NCBI GenBank assembly: GCA_036503555.1
Contig: DASXWQ010000085.1
Coordinates: 1 to 64,000 of the forward strand
DNA length: 64,000 bases
Direction: 5' to 3'
Source: Actinocatenispora sp036503555
GTDB taxonomy: Bacteria > Actinomycetota > Actinomycetes > Mycobacteriales > Micromonosporaceae
Made by a program: the position numbers and the translations under genes. How positions within the stretch are numbered: the first letter of the stretch is position 1; every line of letters starts with the position of its first letter. Below are positions 25,069 through 33,667 of this stretch, piece by piece. The notes under the pieces were generated by a model. That model did not search any database. It was not told the origin of the DNA and saw nothing but the letters and a program-made list of their open reading frames with translations.

Positions 25069-25206
25069 GGTACCTCCAGGTCTCGGGTGTCGAGCGGCCA
25101 GCGGTGCCGAGCCTGCCAGCCCAGCGTCCGCCGCGCGGCGGACACGTCGATCGGTACGCTCCGGCCGGGGAACGCCGACCGGGCCGCCGCGAGCCTGCTG
25201 AGCCGC
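25065..25206 (-). pseudogene. C-terminal stump of an NAD-dependent epimerase
   Basis: Only the last 46 or so codons remain: SAFPGRSVPIDVSAARRTLG followed by WQARHRWPLDTRDLEVP and a stop overlapping the ManD-like GTG. TLGW-(Q)-R is the typical C-terminal end of GalE-like epimerases. Upstream, in the same frame, a stop occurs near 25230 and no Rossmann motif exists, so the gene was truncated by a deletion. The overlap shows it once led the operon of the dehydratase. Confidence 0.7.
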
Positions 25207-25409
25207 GAGCACGCGCCGGGCGAGCACTACGTGACGCCGACACTCGTCCTCGGCCCCTCCAGCGGTCACTGACCCCGACCGAAACCGATTCCGGCCGTTC
25301 GTTGAATGGTGACAATGGCCCGCGAAAACAGTTCCCGTTTTTGGGCGTGTCCGGGTCTCCCCGGCGAAACCGGGGTGCGTGGTGGGTGGCCGGAACCTAC
25401 GGTCGAGTC

Positions 25410-26192
25410 GTGACTGACGAGGTGACCGCGGACCGGTCGGGCGACGACCCGGCCGACGGCTGGTTCGGCGAGAGCGTCGCGGCCGACTACGACGACCCCG
25501 GCGGCGCGAACGCGGCCGACCGGGTACTGCCGGCGGTGGACGTGCTCGAAACCCTGGCCGGCGGCGGACCGGTCCTGGAGTTCGCGGTGGGGACCGGCCG
25601 GATCGCCGCCCCGCTGGCCGCGCGCGGTGTCTCGGTGGCCGGCATCGAGATGAGCCGCGCGATGGCGGCCCGGATCGCCGGCAAGGCCGGGGGAGACGCG
25701 GTCGACGTCACCATCGGCGACATGACCTCGGCCCGGGTACCGGGTGCGTTCTCGCTGGTCTACCTGGTCTTCAACACGATCGACAACGTCACCACGCAGG
25801 ACGGGCAGGTCGACGTGTTCCGCAACGCGGCGGCACACCTGCGGCCGGGCGGGCTGTTCCTCGTCGAGGTCGGTGTGCCGGGGCTGCGCCGCCTGCCACC
25901 CGGGCAGGACGCCGTCCCGTTCACCGTGGCGCCCGACCCCGACGGCGGGGGCTACGTCGGCTTCGACCAGTACGACGTGGTGACCCAGCACTACACGTCG
26001 AACCACGTGAGGGTCTCGCCGGACGGCCGCGGCCGGTTCCGCCGCATCCCCTTCCGGTACGCGTGGCCGGCCGAGCTGGATCTCATGGCGCGGATCGCCG
26101 GCATGCGGCTGACGTACCGCTGGGCCGGTTGGGACCGCTCGGACTTCACCGCCGCCAGCACCAGCCACGTGTCGGTCTGGACCAAGGACTGA
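25410..26192 (+). CDS. Class I SAM-dependent methyltransferase
   Basis: 260 aa. The glycine-rich SAM site is VLEFAVGTGRIAAPLAARGV, followed by an acidic VAGIEMSRAM and a later NTIDNVTTQDGQVDVF region. The C-terminal part (YVGFDQYDVVTQHYTSNHVR) would bind the acceptor, which cannot be identified. GTG 25410 starts the recognisable domain; no good ribosome site is visible, and an upstream extension to 25038 would cover unrelated sequence. No operon partner is present. Confidence 0.82.
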   Translation: MTDEVTADRSGDDPADGWFGESVAADYDDPGGANAADRVLPAVDVLETLAGGGPVLEFAVGTGRIAAPLAARGVSVAGIEMSRAMAARIAGKAGGDAVDVTIGDMTSARVPGAFSLVYLVFNTIDNVTTQDGQVDVFRNAAAHLRPGGLFLVEVGVPGLRRLPPGQDAVPFTVAPDPDGGGYVGFDQYDVVTQHYTSNHVRVSPDGRGRFRRIPFRYAWPAELDLMARIAGMRLTYRWAGWDRSDFTAASTSHVSVWTKD

Positions 26193-26428
26193 TCGTCCCG
26201 GCGCTGCTCAAGCGCCGTTCCCGCCGCCCTGGCGGGCCGAACCGCCGCGCCGACCGCCTGACGTAACGCCCGCGCGGGTCCGACCGCGCTGTCCACCCGA
26301 GCCGCCGGGTCGCGGCGAGCCACCCGGGCCGACGCGGCGTCGCGCCGTGTCGTGATGTCTCCCGACCCGGTGGCCGATCGCTGCCGACCATCGCAAACGC
26401 CCGAGTCGGACCCGCCGCGCCCACACCT

Positions 26429-26466
26429 TTTCGGGCCACTGGACAACTTGGTACAGTGACCCGAAA
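26429..26466. promoter_or_regulatory. Inverted repeat in the 323-bp gap before the monooxygenase
   Basis: The region 26193-26515 has no gene. Near its end lies an inverted repeat with 13-bp arms TTTCGGGCCACTG and CAGTGACCCGAAA (one mismatch) around a 12-bp centre, 50 bp before the monooxygenase start. It is the best candidate operator for the TetR gene at 27740. The rest of the gap shows only GC-rich sequence without recognisable signals. Confidence 0.55.
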
Positions 26467-26515
26467 GGGCCGTCGACCCGATTCGGATCGACGGAACGAG
26501 GCGAAGGAGCCGACG

Positions 26516-27727
26516 ATGACGAGGACGGCACTGATCTCCGGGGCGAGCGTGGCCGGCCCGGCGCTCGCGTACTGGCTGCACCGGTACGGGTTCGCCGTGA
26601 CCGTGGTGGAGAAGGCGCCCGCGGTCCGCGGCGGCGGGTACCCGATCGACGTGCGCGGCGCCGCGCTGGAGGTCGTCCGCCGGATGGGCCGGTACGAGCA
26701 GTTGCGTGCCGCGGACCTGCACATGGGCCGGATGACCTTCGTCCGCGACGACGGCCGCCGGATCGCGTCGGTGCGGCTGGACACGCTCGGCGGCGCCACC
26801 GGCGGCGACACCGAGCTGCCCCGCGGCGCGCTCACCGAGCTGCTGTACGACGCGGTCCGCGGCGACGTCGACCTCCGCTTCGGCGACTCGATCGCCGAGC
26901 TGGACGACCGTGCCGGCGGCGTCGACGTACGGTTCGCCGGCGGGGCCACGGCCACATACGACGTGGTGATCGCCGCGGACGGCCTGCACTCGAACACCCG
27001 GCGCCTCGTGTTCGGGCCGGAGGAGCAGTTCCACCGCTACCTGGGGCACTGCTTCGCCGGCTTCGGGATGCCCAACCACCTCGGCCTGGACCACGAGGGC
27101 GTGATCAGCACGGCGCCCGGCCGTACCGCGGTGCTCTACGCGGCGGGCGAGTCCGACCGGGTGCACGGGTTCCTGAGCTTCGGCCGAGCCGACCCGCCGT
27201 TCGGCGCGTTCGCCGACCCCGCCGCGCAGCGCGAGCTCGTCGCGTCGGTGTTCGCCGGCGGCGGCTGGGAGGTGCCGCGGATGGTCGCCGCGATGCGTAC
27301 CGCCGACGACCTGTTCTTCGACGTGGTCAGCCAGATCCGGATGCCGAGCTGGTCGCGCGGTCGGGTCGCGTTGGTCGGCGACGCCGCGTACGCGCCGTCG
27401 TTCCTGTCCGGGCAGGGCACCAGCATCGCCCTCGTCGGGTCGTACCTGCTGGCCGGCGAGCTCGCCGCGACGGGCGACCACCGGGCCGCGTTCACCGCGT
27501 ACGAGCGGCGGATGCGGCCGTTCGCCGAGGCCAACCAGGCGCTCGCGGACGGCGGCGGGGTGGCGGTCGCACCGGCGACCCGGCGCGGGCTGTGGGTCCG
27601 AAACCAGATGCTGCGCGCCGCGCCGCTGATCGCCCGGTTCGGCGGCCTCGGCGGCCGGGTCGCCCGCGCCAAGTCGTCGCTGACGCTGCCGGACTATGCG
27701 GCCGGCGCCGCCGTCGGTACGAGCTGA
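26516..27727 (+). CDS. FAD-dependent monooxygenase (second copy of the class)
   Basis: 403 aa. The dinucleotide motif is TALISGASVAGPALAYWLHR and the ribose-contact segment VTVVEKAPAVRGGGYPIDVR; the downstream FAD motif is VALVGDAAYAPSFLSGQGTS. It is a PHBH-type hydroxylase, related in design to the gene at 241-1422. The start is ATG 26516 after AAGGAG. A TetR gene follows 12 bp downstream in the same direction and likely regulates this operon through the inverted repeat upstream. Confidence 0.88.
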   Translation: MTRTALISGASVAGPALAYWLHRYGFAVTVVEKAPAVRGGGYPIDVRGAALEVVRRMGRYEQLRAADLHMGRMTFVRDDGRRIASVRLDTLGGATGGDTELPRGALTELLYDAVRGDVDLRFGDSIAELDDRAGGVDVRFAGGATATYDVVIAADGLHSNTRRLVFGPEEQFHRYLGHCFAGFGMPNHLGLDHEGVISTAPGRTAVLYAAGESDRVHGFLSFGRADPPFGAFADPAAQRELVASVFAGGGWEVPRMVAAMRTADDLFFDVVSQIRMPSWSRGRVALVGDAAYAPSFLSGQGTSIALVGSYLLAGELAATGDHRAAFTAYERRMRPFAEANQALADGGGVAVAPATRRGLWVRNQMLRAAPLIARFGGLGGRVARAKSSLTLPDYAAGAAVGTS

Positions 27728-27739
27728 GAACATGGTGAC

Positions 27740-28336
27740 GTGGCTGGCCTGCGGGAGAAGAAGAAGCACAAGCTGCGGCAGTCGGTGCAGCGGGAGGCGT
27801 TCCGGCTGATCGCCGAGCAGGGGTACGCGGCGACCACCGTCGAGCAGATCGCCGCCGCGGCCGAGATCTCGACGACGACGTTCTACCGGTACTACTCGTC
27901 CATCTCCGACGTCGTCCTGTCCGGCGGGTACGAGCCGGCCGAGGGCGCCGAGGACCTGCTCGCCGAGCTGACCGCGGCGACCGACGTCACCGCGGCGCTG
28001 CGCTCGGTGGTACGCCGGGCCATGCAGGGCACGTCGATCGACCGGGACGACATGCTCGCCCGCTACACGCTGATCTTCTCGGTACCGGAGCTGTGGGCGG
28101 CGTTCCAACACCGGCAGCAGCAGAGCCGCGGCGCGGCCGAGGCGCTGATCGGGCGGTGGATCGGTGCGCCGGCCGAGTCGTACCCGGTGCGTCTCGCCGT
28201 CGCCGGGTTCGCGGCGGCGGTCACCGAGACCCTGCGGTACTGGACCGACCACCGCGGCGAGCCAGACCTCGCCGACCTGCTGGACGAGATGATTGTCCGG
28301 CTCGCGCCGCTGCTGCGCCCCGCCGGCGACGACTGA
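27740..28336 (+). CDS. TetR-family transcriptional regulator
   Basis: A 198-aa repressor. The basic N-terminus GLREKKKHKLRQSVQREAF precedes the DNA-binding domain (IAEQGYAATTVEQIAAAAEI, STTTFYRYYSS). GTG 27740 is the only start that preserves it. It sits directly after the monooxygenase in a probable two-gene operon, mirroring the TetR/monooxygenase pair at the left end of the window with gene order reversed. Confidence 0.87.
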   Translation: MAGLREKKKHKLRQSVQREAFRLIAEQGYAATTVEQIAAAAEISTTTFYRYYSSISDVVLSGGYEPAEGAEDLLAELTAATDVTAALRSVVRRAMQGTSIDRDDMLARYTLIFSVPELWAAFQHRQQQSRGAAEALIGRWIGAPAESYPVRLAVAGFAAAVTETLRYWTDHRGEPDLADLLDEMIVRLAPLLRPAGDD

Positions 28337-28395
28337 GCCGCACGCGCGACCCCGCCCGCGTCGGGGTGGCCGCTCGGCGCGGCGCACCCACGGGG

Positions 28396-30039
28396 TCAGT
28401 CGACGTAGTCGGTGGGGTGGCAGCCGGCCAGTTCGAGGACGTCGTCGGGCAGCCCCTTCGCCCAGTCGGGCCGTTCGTCGTAGTGGGGGCCGCTCGCGCC
28501 GCACAGGTCGGTGCTGCCGGCGATCACCGTCCACCGCCGGCCGTCCCGCTTGAGGATTGCCCTGCCGCCCTGGTCGACACCGCCGGTCGCCTGGACGGCG
28601 TAGGTGACCAGGGCGTAACCGTTGCGGCATGTCGGGTCCTCGGCGAGTGCCGGGGCAACTCCACTGGCCAGGTTCCCGCTGCGGGCCAGCGCGTCGTTTG
28701 CCTCGCTCACCGAGGGGCATGCGGCCGCGGCGGACGGGCTCGGCGACGGAGACCCGGTCCGACCGTCCGCTGCCGGCCCCCGGTTGCCGGTCTGCCACGG
28801 GCGCAGCAGGGCCAGTGCCACCACCGCGGCGACCACGAGGAGTGTGGCGCCAACGGCCCAGCCGTACCGGCCGCGCGCCGGTGGTTCGTGCGGCGGGGAC
28901 TCCGGCGCGTCGACAGCCGGGGAGAGGTGGCCCAGCGCGGCCACCAGATGCGGGGAGGGTCCGTGTCCGGCCGCGGACCGTGCGGCGCCCTCCGCCACCG
29001 CGGTCTCGGGCTGCTCCAGGACCGTCGGCGCCATGTCGAACGTCTGGTGCAGCAGCCGACTCACCAGCGGTGTCCTGCTGGTGCCGCCGACCAGGAACAC
29101 TCCCGCGAGCTGCCCGGAGGCCAACCCGGCCCGGCCGACCGTACGGGAGGTCTCTGCCACCGCCCGCGCGATCAGCGGCGTCGCCCATCGTTCGAACTCG
29201 GCCCGGGTCAGGTGCGTGCCGGCAGCGTCCCCCGGAACGTGCAGCGGCGCGGCAGCCGTGCGGGACAGCATCTCGCGGGCGTGCCGGGCGTCCTGCCACA
29301 GCAAGGTACGCCGGCGCAGGTCGTCGGGGCCGGACGGGCGTGCGAGCCGCTGCCAGCTCTCGGCGGCCGGGCCGGTCAGCCGGGCACCGACCTGCTCGAC
29401 GATCACCGCGTCCAGGTCGACGCCGCCGAGGTCGTCCAGTCCGCCGGTGGCGGCCACGTCGAACCCCGAACCGGCGCGGCGGACCACCGTGACATCGGTC
29501 GTTCCGCCGCCGAAGTCGAACACCGCGAGCGCCTGCCCGGTGCGCAGCTCGCCGCCGAGCACCGCGGTGAAGTAGGTTGCGGCCGCGGTCGGTTCGGCCA
29601 CCATGCCCGCCACGCTGAGTCCGGCCGCTGCCGCCGCGGCGGCCAGGACGTCCCGGCGGGTACGCCCCCACAGCGCCGGATGCGTCAGCACGGCGGGCGG
29701 CAGCCGGCCGGCGACCCGGCGTGCCTCGTCGGCGACCCGGGCCAGGACCGCGGCGATCAGGTCGAGGACGGGTACCTCACGGTCGCCGAGCAGTACCGTG
29801 ACGTCTCCGACACGCCGCTTCGGGCACGGCTCGAACCGCGCCGGGTCGGCCCGGGCCAGCAGTGCGGCGTCGCGCCCGACCACCAGCGGGCCGCGCGGCG
29901 GCGCGTACACGGTGGAGGGCAGCAGCGGCGACCCGTCGAACAGCAGGGGCCGGCACCGGTGGTCGCCGTCGCGCAGCACACCGACCGTGTGGGAACTGCC
30001 GAAGTCGATGGCCAGTACGGCGTCGTCGGCGATGGTCAG
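28396..30039 (-). CDS. Hsp70-like ATPase with membrane anchor and C-terminal Cys domain
   Basis: About 547 aa. The actin-like ATPase has the phosphate-1 motif VLAIDFGSSHTVGV, phosphate-2 ALAVFDFGGGTTDVTVVRR and the adenosine region GVFLVGGTSRTPLVSRLLHQ. A transmembrane helix (WAVGATLLVVAAVVALALL) and a Ser/Pro linker follow, then a domain of about 105 residues with four Cys (CPSVSEAN ... CRNGYAL ... STDLCGAS ... RPDWAKGLPDDVLELAGCHP). The substrate-binding domain of DnaK is absent. No ATG, GTG or TTG is in frame early enough; CTG 30039, overlapping the stop of the upstream lipoprotein (CTGA), is the likely start. The ATPase should be cytoplasmic and the Cys domain outside. Confidence 0.75.
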   Translation of the reverse strand: MTIADDAVLAIDFGSSHTVGVLRDGDHRCRPLLFDGSPLLPSTVYAPPRGPLVVGRDAALLARADPARFEPCPKRRVGDVTVLLGDREVPVLDLIAAVLARVADEARRVAGRLPPAVLTHPALWGRTRRDVLAAAAAAAGLSVAGMVAEPTAAATYFTAVLGGELRTGQALAVFDFGGGTTDVTVVRRAGSGFDVAATGGLDDLGGVDLDAVIVEQVGARLTGPAAESWQRLARPSGPDDLRRRTLLWQDARHAREMLSRTAAAPLHVPGDAAGTHLTRAEFERWATPLIARAVAETSRTVGRAGLASGQLAGVFLVGGTSRTPLVSRLLHQTFDMAPTVLEQPETAVAEGAARSAAGHGPSPHLVAALGHLSPAVDAPESPPHEPPARGRYGWAVGATLLVVAAVVALALLRPWQTGNRGPAADGRTGSPSPSPSAAAACPSVSEANDALARSGNLASGVAPALAEDPTCRNGYALVTYAVQATGGVDQGGRAILKRDGRRWTVIAGSTDLCGASGPHYDERPDWAKGLPDDVLELAGCHPTDYVD

Positions 30040-30527
30040 TCCCGGTAGAAGCTCGGCTGGCAGTGCGCGGCCTGCACCACGCTGTCCGGGACACCCACCA
30101 TCCAGCTGGGCCGGTCCCGGCCGTCGTCGCCGCCGCCCGAGCACACGTCCGAGCCCATGACCAGTGGCCGCCACCGTTCGTCGGCCAGGTGCATGACCAC
30201 GACGTTCGTGCCCGCGCCGGGATAGAGCACCTCGGCCGTCGCGTACCCGCGCTCGCACGCCAGCACCCCACGCCGGGTCAGCTGGTACCGGCTCGGCTGC
30301 CCGCCGGCCGATCCGGAAGCCTCGTCGGCCGCACCGAGCACGTCCGCGCGTCCCGGGCACGACGCCGAGGGCGAGGCGGACGGGGTACGCGACTGCGCCG
30401 TGGCGGTGTGCGACGGTGCGGCCGCTGCGCCGTGTCGTGGGCTGTCGGCCTGGCCGCAGGCGGCCAGCAGCAGCGCGGCTCCGGCCGTCACCGTGGCGGC
30501 CGTCCATCGCGGGCACAACCCGGCCAT
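30036..30527 (-). CDS. Lipoprotein sharing the C-terminal Cys domain of the Hsp70-like partner
   Basis: 163 aa. The signal peptide ends in a lipobox, LLAAC with Cys24, after GAGGAG and ATG 30527. A Ser/Thr/Ala linker leads to a domain CPGRADVLGAADE ... CERGYATAEVLYP ... VMGSDVCSGG ... RPSWMVGVPDSVVQAAHCQP, which aligns with the C-terminus of the downstream Hsp70-like protein: C-GYA, GSD-C, RP-W--G-PD-V---A-C-P. The stop overlaps the partner's start. Function unknown; a paired extracytoplasmic module is likely. Confidence 0.82.
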   Translation of the reverse strand: MAGLCPRWTAATVTAGAALLLAACGQADSPRHGAAAAPSHTATAQSRTPSASPSASCPGRADVLGAADEASGSAGGQPSRYQLTRRGVLACERGYATAEVLYPGAGTNVVVMHLADERWRPLVMGSDVCSGGGDDGRDRPSWMVGVPDSVVQAAHCQPSFYRD

Positions 30528-30638
30528 CTGGCTCCTCAGCTCGTCATCTCGACCCTTGGTTCGCGGCGAGGATAGCTGTTCCCGGCAAGGCACGAACGGG
30601 ACGTACGGCGTCGGGCGTCCGGTGCCGCTCCGGCCGCG

Positions 30639-31295
30639 TCAGCCGCCGGGCTGCTCGCCGAGGTAGAAGGCGGTGGTACGGATGGCGGCCGCGGTGGCGT
30701 CCTCCTCCGGCGTGCCGGCGCGTACCGACGCCTCGCCCCAGCGTTCGCTTGCGGCACGGATGAACCGCCGCGCCGGCTCGGCCTGGACGAAGGCGTCGGG
30801 GCTGGCCGGACGGTCCTGTCCACCGACGAGGTGCAGGGACAGTCCCAGCAGCGCGAGGTCCCAGCCGACTCCCGTCGCGCCCGGGCCGAACTGCGCCCAG
30901 AAATCCGAGCCGGCGGCACCGGTGTGCTCGTGTTCGATGGTGAGCCGCGCCCGGTCGTTCTCCGCTTCGACGCGTACGGTCAGCCGGCTGGTGTCGCCGG
31001 CGAGGTCCCACGTCACCGTGAACGATCGCGGCGGCGAACAGGCCAGCACCTCGCCGGAGGCGTTGCCCTCCACCTGGTAGCGACCGCCCAGCCGCAGCTC
31101 GCCACTCACCGGCGCGAACCAGCGGGCGAGCCGCTCGGGCCGGGTACAGGCCTGCCAGAGGTCCTCGGGCGTTGTGGGATAGGACTGGCTGACGGTCTGC
31201 ACCGTGCGCTGCAACGTCCCGTCCCGGTCGACGGCGAGGTCGCGGCGTACGCCGTCGGCCTGTGCGGCGATGATCTGGTCGGGCTCCTGGGTCAT
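30639..31295 (-). CDS. SRPBCC/AHSA1-domain protein
   Basis: 218 aa with a START-like fold: PTTPEDLWQACTRPERLARW, GELRLGGRYQVEG, then SFTVTWDLAGDTSRLTVRVE. These small proteins bind hydrophobic ligands or assist Hsp90-type chaperones; the ligand here is unknown. It follows an ArsR gene with a 4-bp overlap, a common pairing in actinobacteria where the regulator controls its own SRPBCC partner. Confidence 0.87.
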   Translation of the reverse strand: MTQEPDQIIAAQADGVRRDLAVDRDGTLQRTVQTVSQSYPTTPEDLWQACTRPERLARWFAPVSGELRLGGRYQVEGNASGEVLACSPPRSFTVTWDLAGDTSRLTVRVEAENDRARLTIEHEHTGAAGSDFWAQFGPGATGVGWDLALLGLSLHLVGGQDRPASPDAFVQAEPARRFIRAASERWGEASVRAGTPEEDATAAAIRTTAFYLGEQPGG

Positions 31296-31660
31296 GGGTG
31301 CTCCTCGTCGTGGTGTGGTGTCGGGGTGGTGTCCTCGCGTCGGGTCTTTTTGCCTCGGGCGATCTCGGTTGCGAGCGCATCGAGGCGCGGCGCCCAGAAC
31401 CGCCGGAACGGATCGAGCCAGTCGTCGACGTCGCGCAGGGGCGCCGCCTCCAGCGAGTACAACCGGCGCGTTCCCGCCGCGCGGACACGCACGAACCCGG
31501 ACTCGCGGAGCACCTTCAGGTGCTGGGAGACGGCCGGCTGGGTGATGCCGAACTCCGCGCCGACCGAGCGGACGACGTCGCCGGCCGGCATCTCACCGGC
31601 GGTGAGCAGCTCGAGGATGCGACGTCGCACGGGATCGCCGAGGATGTCGAACGCGTGCAT
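31292..31660 (-). CDS. ArsR-family transcriptional regulator
   Basis: 122 aa, winged helix: FDILGDPVRRRILELLTAGE and the recognition region ITQPAVSQHLKVLRESGFV. There is no metal-binding CxC, so the effector is probably not arsenite. It overlaps the SRPBCC gene (ATGA). An AT-rich dyad just upstream, unlike the GC-rich surroundings, is the likely operator. Confidence 0.9.
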   Translation of the reverse strand: MHAFDILGDPVRRRILELLTAGEMPAGDVVRSVGAEFGITQPAVSQHLKVLRESGFVRVRAAGTRRLYSLEAAPLRDVDDWLDPFRRFWAPRLDALATEIARGKKTRREDTTPTPHHDEEHP

Positions 31661-31663
31661 GGC

Positions 31664-31690
31664 ATTAATATAAGCGTCGCTTGATATAAG
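31664..31690. promoter_or_regulatory. AT-rich imperfect dyad before the ArsR gene
   Basis: The segment ATTAATATAAGCGTCGCTTG plus ATATAAG forms an imperfect inverted repeat (arms ATATAAGCG and CGCTTGATAT). Its low GC in a region above 70 percent GC marks it as a promoter/operator. It lies 3 bp upstream of the start codon, so the transcript would have almost no leader. Confidence 0.5.
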
Positions 31691-31817
31691 TCAAGGCTGA
31701 TCGTCGGTGCGGCCCGTCGGCCCTTCACAACAGAAGGACGAGGGGAACGATCGTTGCGATAACACCATGATCACGACGACTTGCCGCGCGGTCCCGCCTC
31801 CTGACAACCTCAGCGCC

Positions 31818-32414
31818 ATGAAGCGGGCCCTCCTCGCCACACTCGTGGCCACATCCACCGTCGTCCTGGCTGCGGCCTGTTCAGAGGGCAACACCGAGGC
31901 CAGTCGACCGTCCCGACCCGCCGCGAAACCCACGACACCCCGCGCGAGCGCGAGCGCGTCGGGACGGCCCGACGCGCCGCTGATGTACCGCGACGTACCG
32001 CTCAACCTGGGCGACAGCACGGCGCCGAGCTGTACCAGGCAGTACGCGTACTTCGGCACGTCCGCCGCGAAGCCGTACGTCAGCACGGACATGCCGCACG
32101 GGGACACCGCCATGATCCTTCGAAGCTGCCCGGACGGCGGCGGGCAGTTCTCCTTCGCGGCAAACAGCAGCCGGGATGCGTACCGGGCGTCCGGGATCCG
32201 CGACCAGCGTGGATGTGTCGAACTCGCGAAGACCGCCACCGCACTGAACGCCGAGATCCCGCTGCGTACGATCTCGCCCGGCCAACAGTTCTGTGTCCTC
32301 AGCCTCTACGACGGCGGCGCCGCGGTGGACGTCGACCTGGTGAACGTGCAACAGGTGTCGCCCGAGGCCGGCACCCTGACCCTCGCCGTCACCGGTTGGG
32401 GCGACGACCTCTGA
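31818..32414 (+). CDS. Secreted lipoprotein of unknown function
   Basis: 198 aa. The signal peptide ALLATLVATSTVVLAAAC ends at Cys21, a weak lipobox, followed by a Ser/Pro/Ala-rich linker and a compact domain with four Cys (SCTRQYAYFG, RSCPDGGGQF, RGCVELAKT, FCVLSLYDGG). The end, LTLAVTGWGDDL, looks like a beta sheet. ATG 31818 was chosen because it begins the signal peptide; no clear ribosome site is seen. No family recognised. Confidence 0.65.
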   Translation: MKRALLATLVATSTVVLAAACSEGNTEASRPSRPAAKPTTPRASASASGRPDAPLMYRDVPLNLGDSTAPSCTRQYAYFGTSAAKPYVSTDMPHGDTAMILRSCPDGGGQFSFAANSSRDAYRASGIRDQRGCVELAKTATALNAEIPLRTISPGQQFCVLSLYDGGAAVDVDLVNVQQVSPEAGTLTLAVTGWGDDL

Positions 32415-32580
32415 GCCTCACGGCTTGCGGAACGTCGGTGCGGGTGACGACGACCACGCCGGCGTCCGCTGGCTCGCCCCGGTCACCGGCGAGCGGTACG
32501 CCGCCACCTCGGCAACCCGTGGTGGAGCGCTACCGTCGGACGGAACCCCCGTACCCGGCTGAACCCGCGAAGGAACCTGC

Positions 32581-33621
32581 ATGCTTGTCAACGCCTATGC
32601 CGCGCCGTCCGCGACGGAGCCGCTCGTCCCGACCACGATCGAGCGTCGGGACGTCGGCCCCAGGGACGTTCTCATCGAGATCGCGTACGCCGGCATCTGC
32701 CACTCCGACATCCACCTCGTCCGCGGCGAGTGGGGCCCGGTCACGTACCCGCAGGTGGTCGGCCACGAGATCGTGGGGGTCGTCACCGAGGTCGGCGCCG
32801 AGGTCACCCTGCACCAGGTCGGTGACCGGGTCGGTGTCGGCTGCATGGTCAACTCGTGCCGCGAGTGTGAGAACTGCCGCGCCGGCATGGAGCAGTACTG
32901 CCTCAACGGCAACACCGGCACGTACGCGTCGGTCGACCGCGACGGCACGATCACCCAGGGCGGATACTCCACGCACGTCGTGGTCGTCGAGGACTTCGTC
33001 CTCAAGGTCCCGGAGGCGATCCCGTTCGACCAGGCCGCCCCGCTGCTGTGCGCCGGCATCACCACGTACTCGCCGCTCGCGCACTGGAACGCCGGCCCCG
33101 GCAAGAAGGTCGCCGTCGTCGGTCTCGGCGGGCTGGGCCACATGGCCGTGAAGATCGCCCACGCGATGGGCGCCGAGGTCACCGTGCTGTCCCAGTCGCT
33201 CAAGAAGCAGGCCGACGGTCTCGCGCTCGGCGCCGACCACTACCACGCCACCAGCGACCCGGCCACGTTCGAGACCCTGGCGAACACGTTCGACCTGATC
33301 GTCAACACCGTCAGCGCGCCGCTGGACCTGGACGCCTACCTGGGGCTGCTGCGTCTGGACGGCACCATCGTCAACGTCGGTGCCCCGCCCGAGGCGCTGC
33401 CGATCCACGCGTTCACCCTGTTCGGAAACCGCCGGTCGGTCGCCGGCTCCGGCATCGGCAGCATCCGCGAGACCCAGGAGATGCTCGACTTCTGCGCCGA
33501 GCACCAGATCGCGCCGGAGACCGAGCTGATCGCCGCCGACCACATCAACCAGGCGTACGAACGGGTGCTCGCCTCCGACGTGCGCTACCGCTTCGTCATC
33601 GACATCGCCACACTCGCCTGA
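32581..33621 (+). CDS. Zinc-dependent alcohol dehydrogenase (YahK/cinnamyl-alcohol type)
   Basis: A 346-aa medium-chain dehydrogenase. Catalytic zinc ligands are in YAGICHSDIHLVRGEW and VVGHEIVGVV; the structural zinc cluster is CRECENCRAGMEQYC; the NAD(P) fold is VAVVGLGGLGHMAVKIA. The family reduces aldehydes with NADPH. Expression of the gene alone, with a hairpin terminator directly after the stop, looks monocistronic. The gap 32415-32580 has no convincing gene. Confidence 0.9.
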   Translation: MLVNAYAAPSATEPLVPTTIERRDVGPRDVLIEIAYAGICHSDIHLVRGEWGPVTYPQVVGHEIVGVVTEVGAEVTLHQVGDRVGVGCMVNSCRECENCRAGMEQYCLNGNTGTYASVDRDGTITQGGYSTHVVVVEDFVLKVPEAIPFDQAAPLLCAGITTYSPLAHWNAGPGKKVAVVGLGGLGHMAVKIAHAMGAEVTVLSQSLKKQADGLALGADHYHATSDPATFETLANTFDLIVNTVSAPLDLDAYLGLLRLDGTIVNVGAPPEALPIHAFTLFGNRRSVAGSGIGSIRETQEMLDFCAEHQIAPETELIAADHINQAYERVLASDVRYRFVIDIATLA

Positions 33622-33636
33622 TCGTCGTCGCTCCCG

Positions 33637-33659
33637 TCCGGGCCGTACCACGGCCCGGA
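33637..33659 (+). terminator. Hairpin after the alcohol dehydrogenase
   Basis: A perfect 10-bp stem, TCCGGGCCGT-ACC-ACGGCCCGGA, starts 15 bp after the stop. There is no run of T after it, as is usual for high-GC actinomycete terminators. It is rich in G and C and would be very stable. Confidence 0.6.
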
Positions 33660-33667
33660 CCGGAAGG

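Noticed and set aside
25991..29671. A 1226-codon minus-strand open frame
   Set aside because: It is antisense to the methyltransferase, monooxygenase and TetR genes and merges with out-of-frame Hsp70 sequence; no start or domain.
32415..32580. A possible NUDIX C-terminal fragment (AGDDDHAGVRWLAPVTGERY)
   Set aside because: Only one short resemblance, no NUDIX box and no clear boundary; too weak to list.
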